From Streptococcus oralis (GTDB taxonomy: Bacteria > Bacillota > Bacilli > Lactobacillales > Streptococcaceae), in the NCBI RefSeq assembly GCF_016127915.1, contig NZ_CP066059.1, positions 1,570,001 to 1,634,000 on the forward strand: a stretch of DNA of 64,000 nucleotides. The letters are read 5' to 3'. A model generated the notes under the pieces. The model was given only the letters and a program-made list of their open reading frames with translations. It had not been told where the DNA came from and did not search any database. The position numbers and the translations under genes are program-made. This document shows, piece by piece, positions 23,987 to 33,467 of this stretch (position 1 is the stretch's first letter; every line of letters starts with the position of its first letter).

Positions 23987-24457
23987 ATGGCAACATACGG
24001 ATTTTTAGATGTTTTAGAGGAGGAGTTGGACAAGAACTTTCCCTTTGACTTTGAGATTAGTTGGGACAAGCGCAATCACGCGGTAGAAGTGAGTTTTTTA
24101 CTAGAAGCGCAAAACGCTGCTGGTGTAGAGATGCTGGATGAGGACGGAGAGGTTTCTTCGGATGACATTCTCTTCGAGGAAGCAGTCCTTTTCTACAATC
24201 CTACCAAGTCAACAGTTAACGCAGAAGACTATTTAACAGTCATCCCTTACCTACCTAAAAAAGGATTTTCTCGTGAGTTTTTAGCTTATTTTGCCCTTTT
24301 CCTCAAAGATACTGCCGAGATTGGGCTGGATGCGCTTGTGGACTTTTTGGAAGACCCAGAAGCAGAGGAATTCGTCATGGAATGGAACCAAGAAGTCTTT
24401 GAAGAAGGGAAAGCAGGCTTGGAAGAAGGAGAGTTTTATCCTTATCCGAGATACTAG
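23987..24457 (+). CDS. DUF3013 family protein
   Basis: 156 aa, strongly acidic. Begins MATYGFLDVLEEELDKNFPFDFEISWDKRNHAVEVSF, typical of DUF3013, a streptococcal/lactobacillal family of unknown function. No membrane segment, no signal peptide, no catalytic motif visible. ATG at 23987 preceded by AGAAAGAGGACAAA. Starts 19 bp ahead of the M50 protease gene and probably shares its transcript. Confidence 0.75.
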   Translation: MATYGFLDVLEEELDKNFPFDFEISWDKRNHAVEVSFLLEAQNAAGVEMLDEDGEVSSDDILFEEAVLFYNPTKSTVNAEDYLTVIPYLPKKGFSREFLAYFALFLKDTAEIGLDALVDFLEDPEAEEFVMEWNQEVFEEGKAGLEEGEFYPYPRY

Positions 24458-24476
24458 AGACTAGGGGAGAAAGTAT

Positions 24477-25538
24477 ATGAAGAAAATAGTCTTGTCTTTT
24501 ATTTCTGGTCTGTCCTTTGTTTTTTTGATGCTGGGATTTGTTTTTGGGACGATTGCCTTTAAAGAGCTAGGTTTCTCGTTAGTCTTTGTTCCAGGCTATC
24601 TATTTACTTTTCTCAGCATTTATCTGATATTTATCCTTCATGAGCTAGGTCATGCATTTTGCGGTTACCTGACAGGCTATCGCCTGGTGGCTTTTGGATT
24701 AGGAAACTTTCTTTTGACCAAAAAGTCAGGCAAGTTTCATCTGAGTCGAACAGCCGTTCTGAAAAATATTGGTGCTCAATATATTGGATTAAAAGAAGAT
24801 GAAAGCGATCAAAGAATCATCCTGATGCTTGCAGGAGGCTTGATGGTTCATCTTGGTTTGATTTTATTGGCTCTATTGTATGGAATTTTGACAGCTAACT
24901 GGTATTTTGCAGCTACTTGGATTTGTCTAAATCTATCTTTTCTTCTCATCAATGCTAAGCCAGTTGGGATTACCGATGGAGCGAAAATCTGGGAATTGCT
25001 ACAACATCCTGGAAATACGAAATACGCCTACTCGGTGTTGAGGCATTCTGCTCAGACCTTGCTAGCTCCTCAAGAGTATGATTTGAAAGACTTTATCATT
25101 CCTGTTGATGAGGATGTGAGAGGGAGTTTTGCTGAAAGCATTCAGATTTTTCAGGGACTAGTATTCATATTGGATGATAATATAGAACTTGCTAAGCGAC
25201 AGTTTCAGTCTTTGCTAGAGAAAACAGATAATCCAATGTCTAAAACGATTTCTCAATTATATCTTCTTCAAATTGCCTTGCTAGAAGAAGATCATGAAAA
25301 AGCGGAGGAGTATGCAAGTAATCGAGGAGTTAAATCCTTTTTGTCTCTAAAAATGGCAGACATGCAGAGCATTCAAGCCTGGTATCAATTTAAGGTAAGG
25401 AACGATATGGCTCAAACTCGCAAGGCTATGAAGATTGCTAGACAGAAAATGGATAGCAGTAGAATGTTGCGAGATGAGAAACGCTACTATGAAAACTGGT
25501 TAGCAGAGTTGGAGAAAGAATTATCCGAAGGAGTCTGA
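24477..25538 (+). CDS. M50-family membrane metalloprotease
   Basis: 353 aa. N-terminal transmembrane helices (about residues 4-28 and 35-60) bear the zinc motif HELGH (about residues 56-60), and a later helix carries NAKPVGITDGAKIWELL, corresponding to the NPxxxxDG element of site-2 proteases (Asn-Ala here instead of Asn-Pro). The C-terminal about 130 residues look like TPR-type helices (LAKRQFQSLLEKTDNPMSK, EEDHEKAEEYASN). Probably an intramembrane or juxtamembrane protease; target unknown. Followed 1 bp later by the NUDIX gene. Confidence 0.82.
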   Translation: MKKIVLSFISGLSFVFLMLGFVFGTIAFKELGFSLVFVPGYLFTFLSIYLIFILHELGHAFCGYLTGYRLVAFGLGNFLLTKKSGKFHLSRTAVLKNIGAQYIGLKEDESDQRIILMLAGGLMVHLGLILLALLYGILTANWYFAATWICLNLSFLLINAKPVGITDGAKIWELLQHPGNTKYAYSVLRHSAQTLLAPQEYDLKDFIIPVDEDVRGSFAESIQIFQGLVFILDDNIELAKRQFQSLLEKTDNPMSKTISQLYLLQIALLEEDHEKAEEYASNRGVKSFLSLKMADMQSIQAWYQFKVRNDMAQTRKAMKIARQKMDSSRMLRDEKRYYENWLAELEKELSEGV

Positions 25539-25539
25539 T

Positions 25540-25977
25540 ATGGAAATAGAAATTTCTGATTTTACAGGTTGCAAAATTGCCCTCTTTTGTGAGGATAGGA
25601 TTTTAACTATCTTACGCGATGACAAAGCAGACATTCCATACCCTAATACCTGGGAATTGCCAGGTGGCGGACGAGAGGGTGATGAAAGTCCTTTTGAGTG
25701 CGCAGCGCGTGAAGTTTACGAAGAACTGGGAATTCATCTGACTGAGGATTGTCTGATTTGGAGTAAGGTGTACCCAAGCATGCTTTTTGAGGGGAAGGAA
25801 TCCGTCTTTCTAGTTGGTAAGTTGGCTCAGGAACAATTTGACAAGATTGTCTTTGGTGACGAAGGACAGGGATATAGACTGATGAGCATTGACGAATTTC
25901 TTGACTCAGGCAAGGTTGTGCCCCAGTTGCAGGATAGGGTGAGAGATTATTTGGAGGAGAATAACTACAAGATATGA
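25540..25977 (+). CDS. NUDIX hydrolase
   Basis: 145 aa. The Nudix box G-x5-E-x7-R-E-U-x-E-E-x-G-U is complete (GGGREGDESPFECAAREVYEELGI, about residues 46-69). Hydrolyses a nucleoside diphosphate linked to another group; the substrate is not predictable. RBS GAAGGAGTCTGAT. Its stop TGA overlaps the start of the ApeA-like gene (ATGA), so the foreign gene is read from the same message. Confidence 0.93.
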   Translation: MEIEISDFTGCKIALFCEDRILTILRDDKADIPYPNTWELPGGGREGDESPFECAAREVYEELGIHLTEDCLIWSKVYPSMLFEGKESVFLVGKLAQEQFDKIVFGDEGQGYRLMSIDEFLDSGKVVPQLQDRVRDYLEENNYKI

Positions 25978-27419
25978 GTAAATTAACATATAAGTCATAT
26001 TCATGGGATAAAGACTTTGAAATCAAAGGATATTTTTCTGATAATAAATCAAAGGTAGTTAGCTCTGAAGCAAATAGTGGTATTTTGACATACTCACCTA
26101 ATGAGATTGTATTAGAAATTTTTGGGGAATTTCCAAATGACGAGGCTATATCTATTAATTTTGGTAATCCTGCTGATAAAATATATGGATTTGATTCCTC
26201 AGGCAATCTATTAATTTTGGAATCTTATGGCAGTCCGTATGGAACAGGTAGCAGTTCAGGATTTCCAATGAAAAAATATAGGATAAAGACTTTTAAAATT
26301 TTTGAGATAAATTATCAATGGCTTCCAAATACGAATAATTTCAAAGACTTGATAGTTGAATTGATTGACGAATTGGAAGATACTAAAGTCCAGTATTACC
26401 AATTCTCTTTTGATCATTTAGCAGATTGGATTGGTAAACCAATTATAAGTACGGAACGTGATTTCGAACAAAAAGATTTTAATATAGAGGTTAACATCTC
26501 AGATTATCCATTGACGGAAGTTTTGATAACATCAGAGGATTTGAAATTTAAAGATGTGCCTAGTTATATTTTTTCTTATGATGCACTTAGTGTAGAACCA
26601 TCTTATAGAATTCACTTATCTTCTCCTACAGATAGAAAGGTCTCTTTTCAGAAATGTTATGATACTTCAATACGGATTAAAGAATTAGTTGAGATGTTAT
26701 CTGAAAAGCCTTTATCTTTTGAAACGATTGAATTTTTGTGCGAAAAACGTAAGGATAACAACTGGTCTATAATTAGGGGGAAATATTTTGTACAACATTC
26801 AAGAAAAAACATTAAATGGGATAAGTATGAACTACACAAAATTTCACTTAATAAACTAGGTGACAATTTTGAAGCTATTATAAATAATTGGTTCGATAAA
26901 AGTGAGCAATTAGAATTTATTGTTCGAAGTTTTACAGCCAATTTGCATGGTACTCCTTATCTTGAAGATAGTTTTATAGATTCCATTCGTAATTTAGAAG
27001 TATTTGCTAGAAATTTTCGAGGTGAACAACAAGCTGATATTTCTAAAGAAGAAGATATAAATAAACAAAGAGTTTTTGATTTTATTAATAAAAATATTGA
27101 TGAGAGTTTTAAAAAAATCTTTAGGAATAGGTTGAAATATCAGAGACAGGATAGTGACTTGAGAAAGAAATTACTGGATTTATTTACTAATGTCCCAGGA
27201 AAAATAGGGAAGAATAAACTTACTGAGACCTCCATTTCTAGTATTGTTAAAAAGTTGTATGACAGTCGTAACTACTATATTCATGGAGATGAGAAATCAA
27301 AATATAAAAATCTAGTAACAGACTTCAATGAAATGTATGAACTTCGTACATTGTGTCAAGAGGTATTACGTTTCTACATATTTCAGGAACTTGGATTAGA
27401 ATATGACGAGGAGTATTAA
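25974..27419 (+). CDS. ApeA-like HEPN-domain antiphage protein
   Basis: 481 aa. The N-terminal about 310 residues resemble the ApeA N-terminal domain ([35 protein letters not shown]...). The C-terminal region (about 330-470) is a HEPN domain with the RNase motif R-x4-H in [10 protein letters not shown] (about residues 438-447). ApeA is a single-gene phage-defence system thought to act through an RNA-cutting HEPN domain (established for the family). Base composition is clearly AT-richer than the flanking nudix and prmA, and the gene fits between them with a 4-bp overlap on one side and 4 bp on the other, suggesting insertion of a complete cargo gene. An abortive-infection protein of another class is the alternative. 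Confidence 0.7.
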   Translation: MSKLTYKSYSWDKDFEIKGYFSDNKSKVVSSEANSGILTYSPNEIVLEIFGEFPNDEAISINFGNPADKIYGFDSSGNLLILESYGSPYGTGSSSGFPMKKYRIKTFKIFEINYQWLPNTNNFKDLIVELIDELEDTKVQYYQFSFDHLADWIGKPIISTERDFEQKDFNIEVNISDYPLTEVLITSEDLKFKDVPSYIFSYDALSVEPSYRIHLSSPTDRKVSFQKCYDTSIRIKELVEMLSEKPLSFETIEFLCEKRKDNNWSIIRGKYFVQHSRKNIKWDKYELHKISLNKLGDNFEAIINNWFDKSEQLEFIVRSFTANLHGTPYLEDSFIDSIRNLEVFARNFRGEQQADISKEEDINKQRVFDFINKNIDESFKKIFRNRLKYQRQDSDLRKKLLDLFTNVPGKIGKNKLTETSISSIVKKLYDSRNYYIHGDEKSKYKNLVTDFNEMYELRTLCQEVLRFYIFQELGLEYDEEY

Positions 27420-27423
27420 TAAA

Positions 27424-28374
27424 ATGGAAACATGGCAAGAGTTAAAAGTTACAGTGAAGCGTGAGGGAGAGGAGCTGGTCTCCAATCTCTTGATTGAGCT
27501 GGGGGCGCAAGGTGTTGCGATCGAAGACAGCATGGACTATGTGGGAAATGTCGAACGTTTTGGTGAGATTTTCCCAGAGGTCGAGCAACAAGAAGAAATC
27601 ATAGTGACAGCCTACTATCCTGATACGATTGATGTGGCAGTGGTTGAGGCGGACTTGCAGGCTCGCCTAGCAGAATTGACAGACTTTATGGATCTAGGAG
27701 ATGTCAAGATGGGTACAACAGCCTTGGCTGAGGAAGACTGGGCTGACAACTGGAAGAAATACTATGAGCCAGCTCGCATCACTCATGACTTGACCATCGT
27801 GCCGTCTTGGACGGACTACGAGGCGACTGCTGGAGAAAAGATTATCAAGCTGGATCCTGGGATGGCTTTTGGTACTGGGACCCATCCAACCACTAAGATG
27901 AGCCTTTTTGCCTTGGAGCAGGTTCTTCGTGGTGGTGAAACGGTGCTAGATGTGGGGACTGGTTCAGGTGTCCTTTCTATTGCCAGCTCACTTCTTGGCG
28001 CTAAGGAAATTTTCGCCTATGACCTGGATGATGTGGCGGTTCGTGTCGCTCAGGAAAATATTGAGCTCAACCCTGGCATGGAAAATATCCATGTAGCAGC
28101 TGGAGATTTGCTCAAGGGTGTTGAGATTGAGGCAGATGTGATTGTGGCTAATATCTTGGCGGATATTCTCATTCATCTGACAGAGGATGCTTATCGCTTG
28201 GTCAAGGATGAAGGCTACCTGATCATGAGTGGCATTATCAAGGACAAGTGGAACATGGTGCGCGAGTCGGCTGAGTCAGCTGGATTTTTCCTTGAAACTC
28301 ACATGATTCAAGGGGAGTGGAATGCCTGTGTCTTTAAGAAGACTAAGGATATTTCAGGTGTGATTGGAGGCTAG
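27424..28374 (+). CDS. prmA: Ribosomal protein L11 methyltransferase
   Basis: 316 aa, standard length; ATG 27424 uses a GAGGAG lying in the last codons of the ApeA-like gene. SAM-dependent: FGTGTHPTT, motif [23 protein letters not shown] and VANILADIL (N-I-L-A catalytic region). Trimethylates ribosomal protein L11. The next gene, rsmE, starts 1 bp after its stop, a conserved pair. The position of its RBS means the defence-like gene is now part of its translation-initiation context. Confidence 0.96.
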   Translation: METWQELKVTVKREGEELVSNLLIELGAQGVAIEDSMDYVGNVERFGEIFPEVEQQEEIIVTAYYPDTIDVAVVEADLQARLAELTDFMDLGDVKMGTTALAEEDWADNWKKYYEPARITHDLTIVPSWTDYEATAGEKIIKLDPGMAFGTGTHPTTKMSLFALEQVLRGGETVLDVGTGSGVLSIASSLLGAKEIFAYDLDDVAVRVAQENIELNPGMENIHVAAGDLLKGVEIEADVIVANILADILIHLTEDAYRLVKDEGYLIMSGIIKDKWNMVRESAESAGFFLETHMIQGEWNACVFKKTKDISGVIGG

Positions 28375-28375
28375 C

Positions 28376-29119
28376 ATGCAACAGTATTTTGTCAAGGGCA
28401 GTGTAGTCTCTCCGGTTACCATTGAGGACAAGGAAACCAGCAAGCATATGTTTCAGGTTATGCGCCTGAAAGAAGAGGATGAAGTGACCTTGGTCTTTGA
28501 TGATGGGATCAAGCGCTTGGCGCGCGTGCTAGATGTGGAAAATCGTCAGTTTGAGTTGGTCCAAGAATTAGCTGAAAATGTCGAACTTCCCATCCAAGTG
28601 ACTATCGCATCAGGTTTTCCCAAGGGAGACAAGCTGGAGTTTATCACTCAAAAAGTAACGGAACTGGGTGCCAGCCAGATCTGGGCCTTCCCTGCTGACT
28701 GGTCAGTTGCCAAGTGGGACGGCAAGAAATTGGGTAAAAAGGTTGAAAAACTAGAAAAAATCACCCTTGGAGCGGCAGAACAAAGCAAGCGTAATATCGT
28801 TCCAAGTATCCAGCTTTTCGAGAAGAAAGCAGATTTTCTAACTCAGTTTGACCAGTTTGACTCTATTATAGTAGCCTATGAAGAATCAGCAAAAGAGGGA
28901 GAAGTCGCGGCCCTCTTACAAGCAGTCACTGGTCTTGAAAAGGGAGCTAAATTGCTCTTTATCTTTGGTCCAGAAGGCGGTCTCTCACCTGCAGAAATTG
29001 AAAGTTTTGAAGCTAAAGGAGCAGTCTTGGCAGGTCTTGGTCCTCGCATTTTGCGAGCGGAAACAGCACCGCTTTATGCCTTATCAGCCCTTAGTGTTTT
29101 AGTAGAATTAGAGAAATAA
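28376..29119 (+). CDS. rsmE: 16S rRNA m3U1498 methyltransferase
   Basis: 247 aa; ATG 28376 immediately after the prmA stop. SPOUT-class fold: N-terminal PUA-like domain (QYFVKGSVVSPVTIEDKETSKHMFQVMRLKEEDEVTLVFDDG) and a knotted C-terminal domain with IFGPEGGLSPAEIE and LGPRILRAETAPLYALS, the SAM-binding knot. Methylates U1498 of 16S rRNA in the assembled 30S subunit. An upstream in-frame ATG at 28364 lies inside prmA. Confidence 0.96.
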   Translation: MQQYFVKGSVVSPVTIEDKETSKHMFQVMRLKEEDEVTLVFDDGIKRLARVLDVENRQFELVQELAENVELPIQVTIASGFPKGDKLEFITQKVTELGASQIWAFPADWSVAKWDGKKLGKKVEKLEKITLGAAEQSKRNIVPSIQLFEKKADFLTQFDQFDSIIVAYEESAKEGEVAALLQAVTGLEKGAKLLFIFGPEGGLSPAEIESFEAKGAVLAGLGPRILRAETAPLYALSALSVLVELEK

Positions 29120-29129
29120 GAGGAAGAAA

Positions 29130-30926
29130 ATGGAACAAAAACACCGTTCAGAATTTCCAGAAAAGGAACTTTGGGACTTAACAGTCCTATACCAAGACCG
29201 TGAGGATTTCTTGCGTGCAATCGAGAAAACGCGCGAAGACATCAACCAATTTAGCCGTGACTACAAGGGCAATCTTCACACTTTTGAGGATTTCGAGAAG
29301 GCCTTTGCGGAATTGGAGCAAATCTACATCCAGATGAGCCATATCGGTAATTACGCCTTTATGCCTCAGACGACAGACTATAGCAATGAAGAGTTTGCCA
29401 ATATTGCCCAAGCTGGGATGGAATTTGAAACAGATGCCAGTGTAGCCTTGACCTTCTTTGACGACGCCTTGGTGGAAGCTGATGAGGAAGTCTTGGACCG
29501 TTTGGGTGAATTACCTCACTTGACGGCAGCCATTCGTCAGGCCAAAATCAAAAAAGCCCACTATCTAGGTGCCGATGTGGAGAAGGCTTTGACCAATCTC
29601 GGTGAAGTTTTCTACAGTCCACAGGACATTTACACTAAGATGCGAGCTGGGGACTTTGAAATGGCTGACTTTGAAGCCCATGGCAAAATCTACAAAAACA
29701 GCTTTGTGACCTACGAAAACTTCTACCAAAACCACGAGGACGCTGAGGTTCGTGAGAAATCTTTCCGTTCTTTCTCAGAGGGACTTCGTAAGCACCAAAA
29801 TACGGCTGCGGCAGCCTACTTAGCTCAGGTCAAGTCTGAAAAACTGTTGGCAGATATGAAGGGCTACGACTCGGTTTTTGATTATCTTCTAGCTGAGCAA
29901 GAAGTGGACCGTGCCATGTTTGACCGTCAGATTGACCTCATCATGAAGGACTTTGCGCCAGTTGCTCAGAGATACCTCAAGCATGTTGCCAAGGTCAATG
30001 GTCTTGAAAAGATGACCTTTGCAGACTGGAAATTGGACTTGGACAGCGCCCTTAATCCTGAAGTGACTATTGATGACGCCTATGATTTGGTCATGAAGTC
30101 AGTAGAACCTTTGGGACAAGAATATTGTCAGGAAGTTGCGCGCTATCAAGAAGAACGCTGGGTGGACTTTGCTGCTAATAGTGGCAAGGATTCTGGTGGT
30201 TATGCGGCGGATCCGTATCGCGTGCACCCTTATGTCCTCATGAGCTGGACTGGTCGTTTGAGTGATGTCTATACCTTGATTCATGAAATCGGACATTCTG
30301 GTCAATTTATCTTTTCAGATAATCACCAAAGTTACTTCAATGCTCATATGTCGACCTACTACGTCGAAGCGCCATCAACCTTCAATGAATTGCTTCTTAG
30401 TGATTACTTGGAGCACCAATCTGACGACCCTCGTCAAAAACGTTTCGCTCTTGCCCACCGCTTGACAGATACCTACTTCCATAATTTCATCACCCACCTC
30501 TTGGAGGCAACCTTCCAGCGTAAGGTTTATACATTGATTGAAGAAGGGGAAACCTTTGGAGCAAGCAAACTCAACAGCATTATGAAGGAAGTTTTGACAG
30601 ATTTCTGGGGAGATGCTATTGAAATTGATGACGATGCGGCACTGACTTGGATGCGCCAAGCTCACTACTACATGGGCTTGTATAGTTACACTTACTCTGC
30701 TGGTCTTGTCATCTCGACTGCAGGTTATCTTCATCTGAAACATTCAGAAACTGGAGCTGAAGATTGGCTTAATCTCCTTAAATCAGGTGGTAGTAAGACA
30801 CCGCTTGAGTCAGCCATGATTATCGGAGCGGATATCTCAACAGACAAACCACTTCGTGATACCATCCAATTCTTGTCTGACACAGTTGACCAGATTATCG
30901 CATACAGTGCTGAGTTGGGAGAGTAA
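29130..30926 (+). CDS. pepF: Oligoendopeptidase F (M3 family)
   Basis: 598 aa. M3B metallopeptidase with the zinc site HEIGHSGQF (about residues 387-395) and the third ligand about 28 residues on (YVEAPSTFNE). Upstream GAYAADPYRVHPYVLMSWTG-type sequence is typical. Cytosolic; degrades peptides of about 5-20 residues during nutrition or protein turnover. RBS AGAGGAAGAAA. Ends the prmA-rsmE-pepF run; a strong terminator follows. Confidence 0.95.
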   Translation: MEQKHRSEFPEKELWDLTVLYQDREDFLRAIEKTREDINQFSRDYKGNLHTFEDFEKAFAELEQIYIQMSHIGNYAFMPQTTDYSNEEFANIAQAGMEFETDASVALTFFDDALVEADEEVLDRLGELPHLTAAIRQAKIKKAHYLGADVEKALTNLGEVFYSPQDIYTKMRAGDFEMADFEAHGKIYKNSFVTYENFYQNHEDAEVREKSFRSFSEGLRKHQNTAAAAYLAQVKSEKLLADMKGYDSVFDYLLAEQEVDRAMFDRQIDLIMKDFAPVAQRYLKHVAKVNGLEKMTFADWKLDLDSALNPEVTIDDAYDLVMKSVEPLGQEYCQEVARYQEERWVDFAANSGKDSGGYAADPYRVHPYVLMSWTGRLSDVYTLIHEIGHSGQFIFSDNHQSYFNAHMSTYYVEAPSTFNELLLSDYLEHQSDDPRQKRFALAHRLTDTYFHNFITHLLEATFQRKVYTLIEEGETFGASKLNSIMKEVLTDFWGDAIEIDDDAALTWMRQAHYYMGLYSYTYSAGLVISTAGYLHLKHSETGAEDWLNLLKSGGSKTPLESAMIIGADISTDKPLRDTIQFLSDTVDQIIAYSAELGE

Positions 30927-30964
30927 ATTAAAAGAGTCTGGGACAAAAGTCTAACCTTAAATAT

Positions 30965-31023
30965 AAAAAGCGAACAAAACGAGTTATCTGACACTCAGAA
31001 TACTGTCTTGTTCGCTTTTTTTC
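30965..31023 (+). terminator. pepF terminator
   Basis: 13-bp perfect arms AAAAAGCGAACAA (30965-30977) and TTGTTCGCTTTTT (31008-31020) with a 30-nt loop, followed by further T. Confidence 0.8.
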
Positions 31024-31093
31024 TAATCTATCGATTTTAAAAATTTATAATAAAGAATTCTAAAATCAAAATTTTTTGTTCAGGCCTCTTAAG

Positions 31094-31483
31094 TTATCCC
31101 CAAAAGCTATCTTCTTCTGCTTGATCTGAAGAGAAGAGCCAAACTTCTTTGATTTTTCCGTCTTCAATACGGAAGAGGTCAATCCCGTTCATATTTAGTT
31201 CAGTACCATCAGCACGTGTTCCAAGAAAAGTAACATTAGCTGCGATTAAATCCTTATTGTCAGAAACCCAATTTGTTACCACCTTAAAGGTTCCATTAGT
31301 TTTCTCAGCAAATGTAGCCAGGTGAGTTCCTAGCTTGTCCTTACCAACAACTGTACCAGATATACTATGAGTACCAGGTTGATGCCAGATAATATCGTCT
31401 GCCATCGTTTCAAAGACACCAGGAAAGTCACCAGCAATTAAAGCTTGGTTATAAGCATTGAAAATTTCTAAGTTTGTTGACAT
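31094..31483 (-). CDS. SnoaL-like (NTF2-fold) protein
   Basis: 129 aa; start at ATG 31483 (RBS AAATGGAGAATAGAT), upstream ATG at 31570 rejected because it lies beyond the promoter. Cone-shaped NTF2-like fold: YNQALIAGDFPGVFETMADDIIWHQPGTHSISG, then GTRADGTELNMNGIDLFRIEDGKIKEVWLF. Could be an isomerase/hydrolase or a binding protein for a small metabolite. Divergent from an HxlR regulator with a 17-bp palindrome between them, so probably induced by the compound that regulator responds to. Confidence 0.85.
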   Translation of the reverse strand: MSTNLEIFNAYNQALIAGDFPGVFETMADDIIWHQPGTHSISGTVVGKDKLGTHLATFAEKTNGTFKVVTNWVSDNKDLIAANVTFLGTRADGTELNMNGIDLFRIEDGKIKEVWLFSSDQAEEDSFWG

Positions 31484-31513
31484 ATCTATTCTCCATTTCT
31501 TTTTTATGATATA

Positions 31514-31530
31514 ATTGTAACAGTTACAAT
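31514..31530. promoter_or_regulatory. Palindromic HxlR operator
   Basis: ATTGTAACAGTTACAAT, a perfect 17-bp palindrome around a central A. On the minus strand it is followed within 10 bp by TTATATCAT, the likely -10 of the SnoaL-like gene. Confidence 0.7.
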
Positions 31531-31633
31531 CTAAAAAACAAGTAGACACTTTTTCGATAGCTGGTATCAAAAGTAGTACTATTATTGATACTAAAAGATA
31601 AATTTTTTTAAAAAAATAGAAAGAAGATATTTT

Positions 31634-31981
31634 ATGCCAAATAAAGTGAGTGAGTATGGTATTTGTCCATTTGCGACAACGCAGAGGGTTTTAACGGGGA
31701 AATGGGCACTGGTAATCATTTATCAGTTGAGTACGGGTACCAAACGATTTAAAGAATTGCAGAGATTATTGCCTGGGATTACTCAAACTATTTTGACCCG
31801 TCATCTCCGTCAATTAGAAAAGGATAAGATTGTTCAACGAAAGGTCTATGCCGAAGTTCCCCCACGAGTTGAGTACAGCTTAACCGAAATGGGGCAGGAA
31901 TTCAGAGTTGTTTTAGATGCTGTCGAGAAATGGGGTCTGGATTATATTAAGTTGCTAAATGCTAATGAGATAGGCAACTGA
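31634..31981 (+). CDS. HxlR-family transcriptional regulator
   Basis: 115 aa winged-helix protein: CPFATTQRVLTGKWALVIIYQLSTGTKRFKELQRLLPGITQTILTRHLRQLEKDKIVQRKVYAEVPPRVEYSLTEMG. The Cys near residue 11 is the conserved HxlR cysteine that in YodB/HypR homologues senses quinones or disulfide stress. RBS AGAAAGAAGATATTTT. Divergent neighbour is the SnoaL-like gene, which it most likely represses through the palindrome at 31514. Confidence 0.9.
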   Translation: MPNKVSEYGICPFATTQRVLTGKWALVIIYQLSTGTKRFKELQRLLPGITQTILTRHLRQLEKDKIVQRKVYAEVPPRVEYSLTEMGQEFRVVLDAVEKWGLDYIKLLNANEIGN

Positions 31982-32126
31982 TAAGTCCCATAGAGGGAAT
32001 GTATTTTTTATCGAATCCCTCAATTAAAAGACAGTAAGGCAAACCAGTAAATTTCCAATCAATTTTCTTGAAACCCTTTCCTTCTTTTGATAGACTAATA
32101 CATAGTTTGAAAAAAGGAGACTTATC

Positions 32127-32795
32127 ATGAAAAAATTTGTTGCTGAATTAATCGGTACATTTATGCTTGTGTTCATCGGAACAGGAGCCGTTGTTTTTGG
32201 AAATGGTCTTAATGGCCTTGGACACCTTGGAATTGCTTTTGCCTTTGGTTTGGCAATTGTGGTTGCAGCTTTCTCAATCGGAACTGTTTCAGGGGCTCAC
32301 TTGAACCCGGCTGTTTCAATTGCTATGTTTGTAAATAAACGTTTGTCATCTTCAGAACTTGTAAACTATATCCTTGGACAAGTAGTTGGAGCTTTCCTTG
32401 CGTCAGCTGCGGTATTCTTCCTCTTGTCTAACTCAGGCATGTCAACTGTTAGTCTTGGTGAAAATGCCTTGGCAAACGGTGTCACTGTCTTTGGTGGTTT
32501 CTTGTTTGAAGTCCTTGCCACTTTCTTGTTTGTCTTGGTTATCATGACTGTAACATCAGCAAGCAAAGGCAATGGTGCGATTGCTGGTTTGGTGATTGGT
32601 TTGTCATTGATGGCAATGATCCTTGTGGGATTGAACATTACTGGACTTTCAGTTAACCCAGCTCGTAGCTTGGCACCAGCTGTCTTTGTAGGTGGCGCAG
32701 CCCTTCAACAAGTATGGATTTTCATCCTTGCCCCAATCGTTGGTGGTGTTCTTGCAGCTCTTGTTGCGAAAAACTTTCTTGGAACAGAAGAATAA
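32127..32795 (+). CDS. Aquaporin / MIP family channel
   Basis: 222 aa with six transmembrane helices and two half-helices bearing the NPA boxes HLNPAVS (about residue 64) and SVNPARS (about residue 177). The narrow-filter Arg after the second NPA is present. AqpZ-like water channel, perhaps also passing H2O2 or glycerol. RBS AAAAAGGAGACTTATC, own terminator at 32805. Confidence 0.93.
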   Translation: MKKFVAELIGTFMLVFIGTGAVVFGNGLNGLGHLGIAFAFGLAIVVAAFSIGTVSGAHLNPAVSIAMFVNKRLSSSELVNYILGQVVGAFLASAAVFFLLSNSGMSTVSLGENALANGVTVFGGFLFEVLATFLFVLVIMTVTSASKGNGAIAGLVIGLSLMAMILVGLNITGLSVNPARSLAPAVFVGGAALQQVWIFILAPIVGGVLAALVAKNFLGTEE

Positions 32796-32804
32796 TTGAA
32801 ACTC

Positions 32805-32843
32805 AAAAAGCCTTGCTCCTCATCTTGAGGAACAGGGCTTTTT
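32805..32843 (+). terminator. Aquaporin gene terminator
   Basis: AAAAAGCC...GGGCTTTTT with inner TCCTC-ATCTT-GAGGA; ends in T5 immediately before the BOX element. Confidence 0.88.
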
Positions 32844-32849
32844 CGTATG

Positions 32850-32953
32850 ATACTCTTCGAAAATCTCTTCAAACCACGTCAGCTTCACCTCGCCGTACTC
32901 AAGTATAGCCTGCGGCTAGCTTCCTAGTTTGCTCTTTGATTTTCATTGAGTAT
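32850..32953 (-). repeat. Minimal BOX element (boxA-boxC, no boxB)
   Basis: ATACTCTTCGAAAATC...CACGTCAGCTTCACCTCGCCG (boxC complement) joined directly to TAGCCTGCGGCTAGCTTCC...TTTCATTGAGTAT (boxA complement). No boxB unit. Ends 5 bp before the queF stop. Confidence 0.9.
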
Positions 32954-32957
32954 GAGT

Positions 32958-33449
32958 TTAGCGGTTGTCAATTTTCTCTGGATAAAGATCGTGTTGGAAG
33001 AGGCGTTGTTCTGCCAAGCCTTCATACTTGCTTCCAGGTCTACCATAGTTGTAGTAGGGGTCGATTGAAATGCCCCCGCGTGGAGTGAATTTTCCCCAGA
33101 CTTCTAAATAGCGAGGGTCTAGCAAGTTGACCAAGTCTTTCCCGATGGTGTTGATACAGTTTTCATGGAAATCTCCATGATTTCGGTAGCTAAAGAGGTA
33201 GAGTTTGAGGGATTTTGACTCGACACAGAACTTGTCAGGAATGTAGGAAATATAAATCGTCGCAAAATCTGGCTGAGCAGTGATTGGGCAAAGAGAGGTA
33301 AATTCAGGACAGTTGAATTTGATGAAATAGTCATTTTCCACATGACGATTGTAAAAGGATTCGAGGACATCTGGTTGATAGTCAAAGATGTAGTTGGTTT
33401 CTTTGTTGCCCAGTAGGCTTAGGTTTTTCATTTCTTCTTGTTGTGACAT
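32958..33449 (-). CDS. queF: NADPH-dependent preQ0 reductase
   Basis: 163 aa, type I QueF. Reduces the preQ0 nitrile to preQ1 for queuosine. Active-site Cys in [12 protein letters not shown] (about residue 54), the QueF signature [20 protein letters not shown] (about 78-97) and the zinc/NADPH-region [17 protein letters not shown] are clear. Last gene of the queC-queD-queE-queF operon. Confidence 0.96.
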   Translation of the reverse strand: MSQQEEMKNLSLLGNKETNYIFDYQPDVLESFYNRHVENDYFIKFNCPEFTSLCPITAQPDFATIYISYIPDKFCVESKSLKLYLFSYRNHGDFHENCINTIGKDLVNLLDPRYLEVWGKFTPRGGISIDPYYNYGRPGSKYEGLAEQRLFQHDLYPEKIDNR

Positions 33450-33467
33450 GATTTTTTCTTTCTAATC

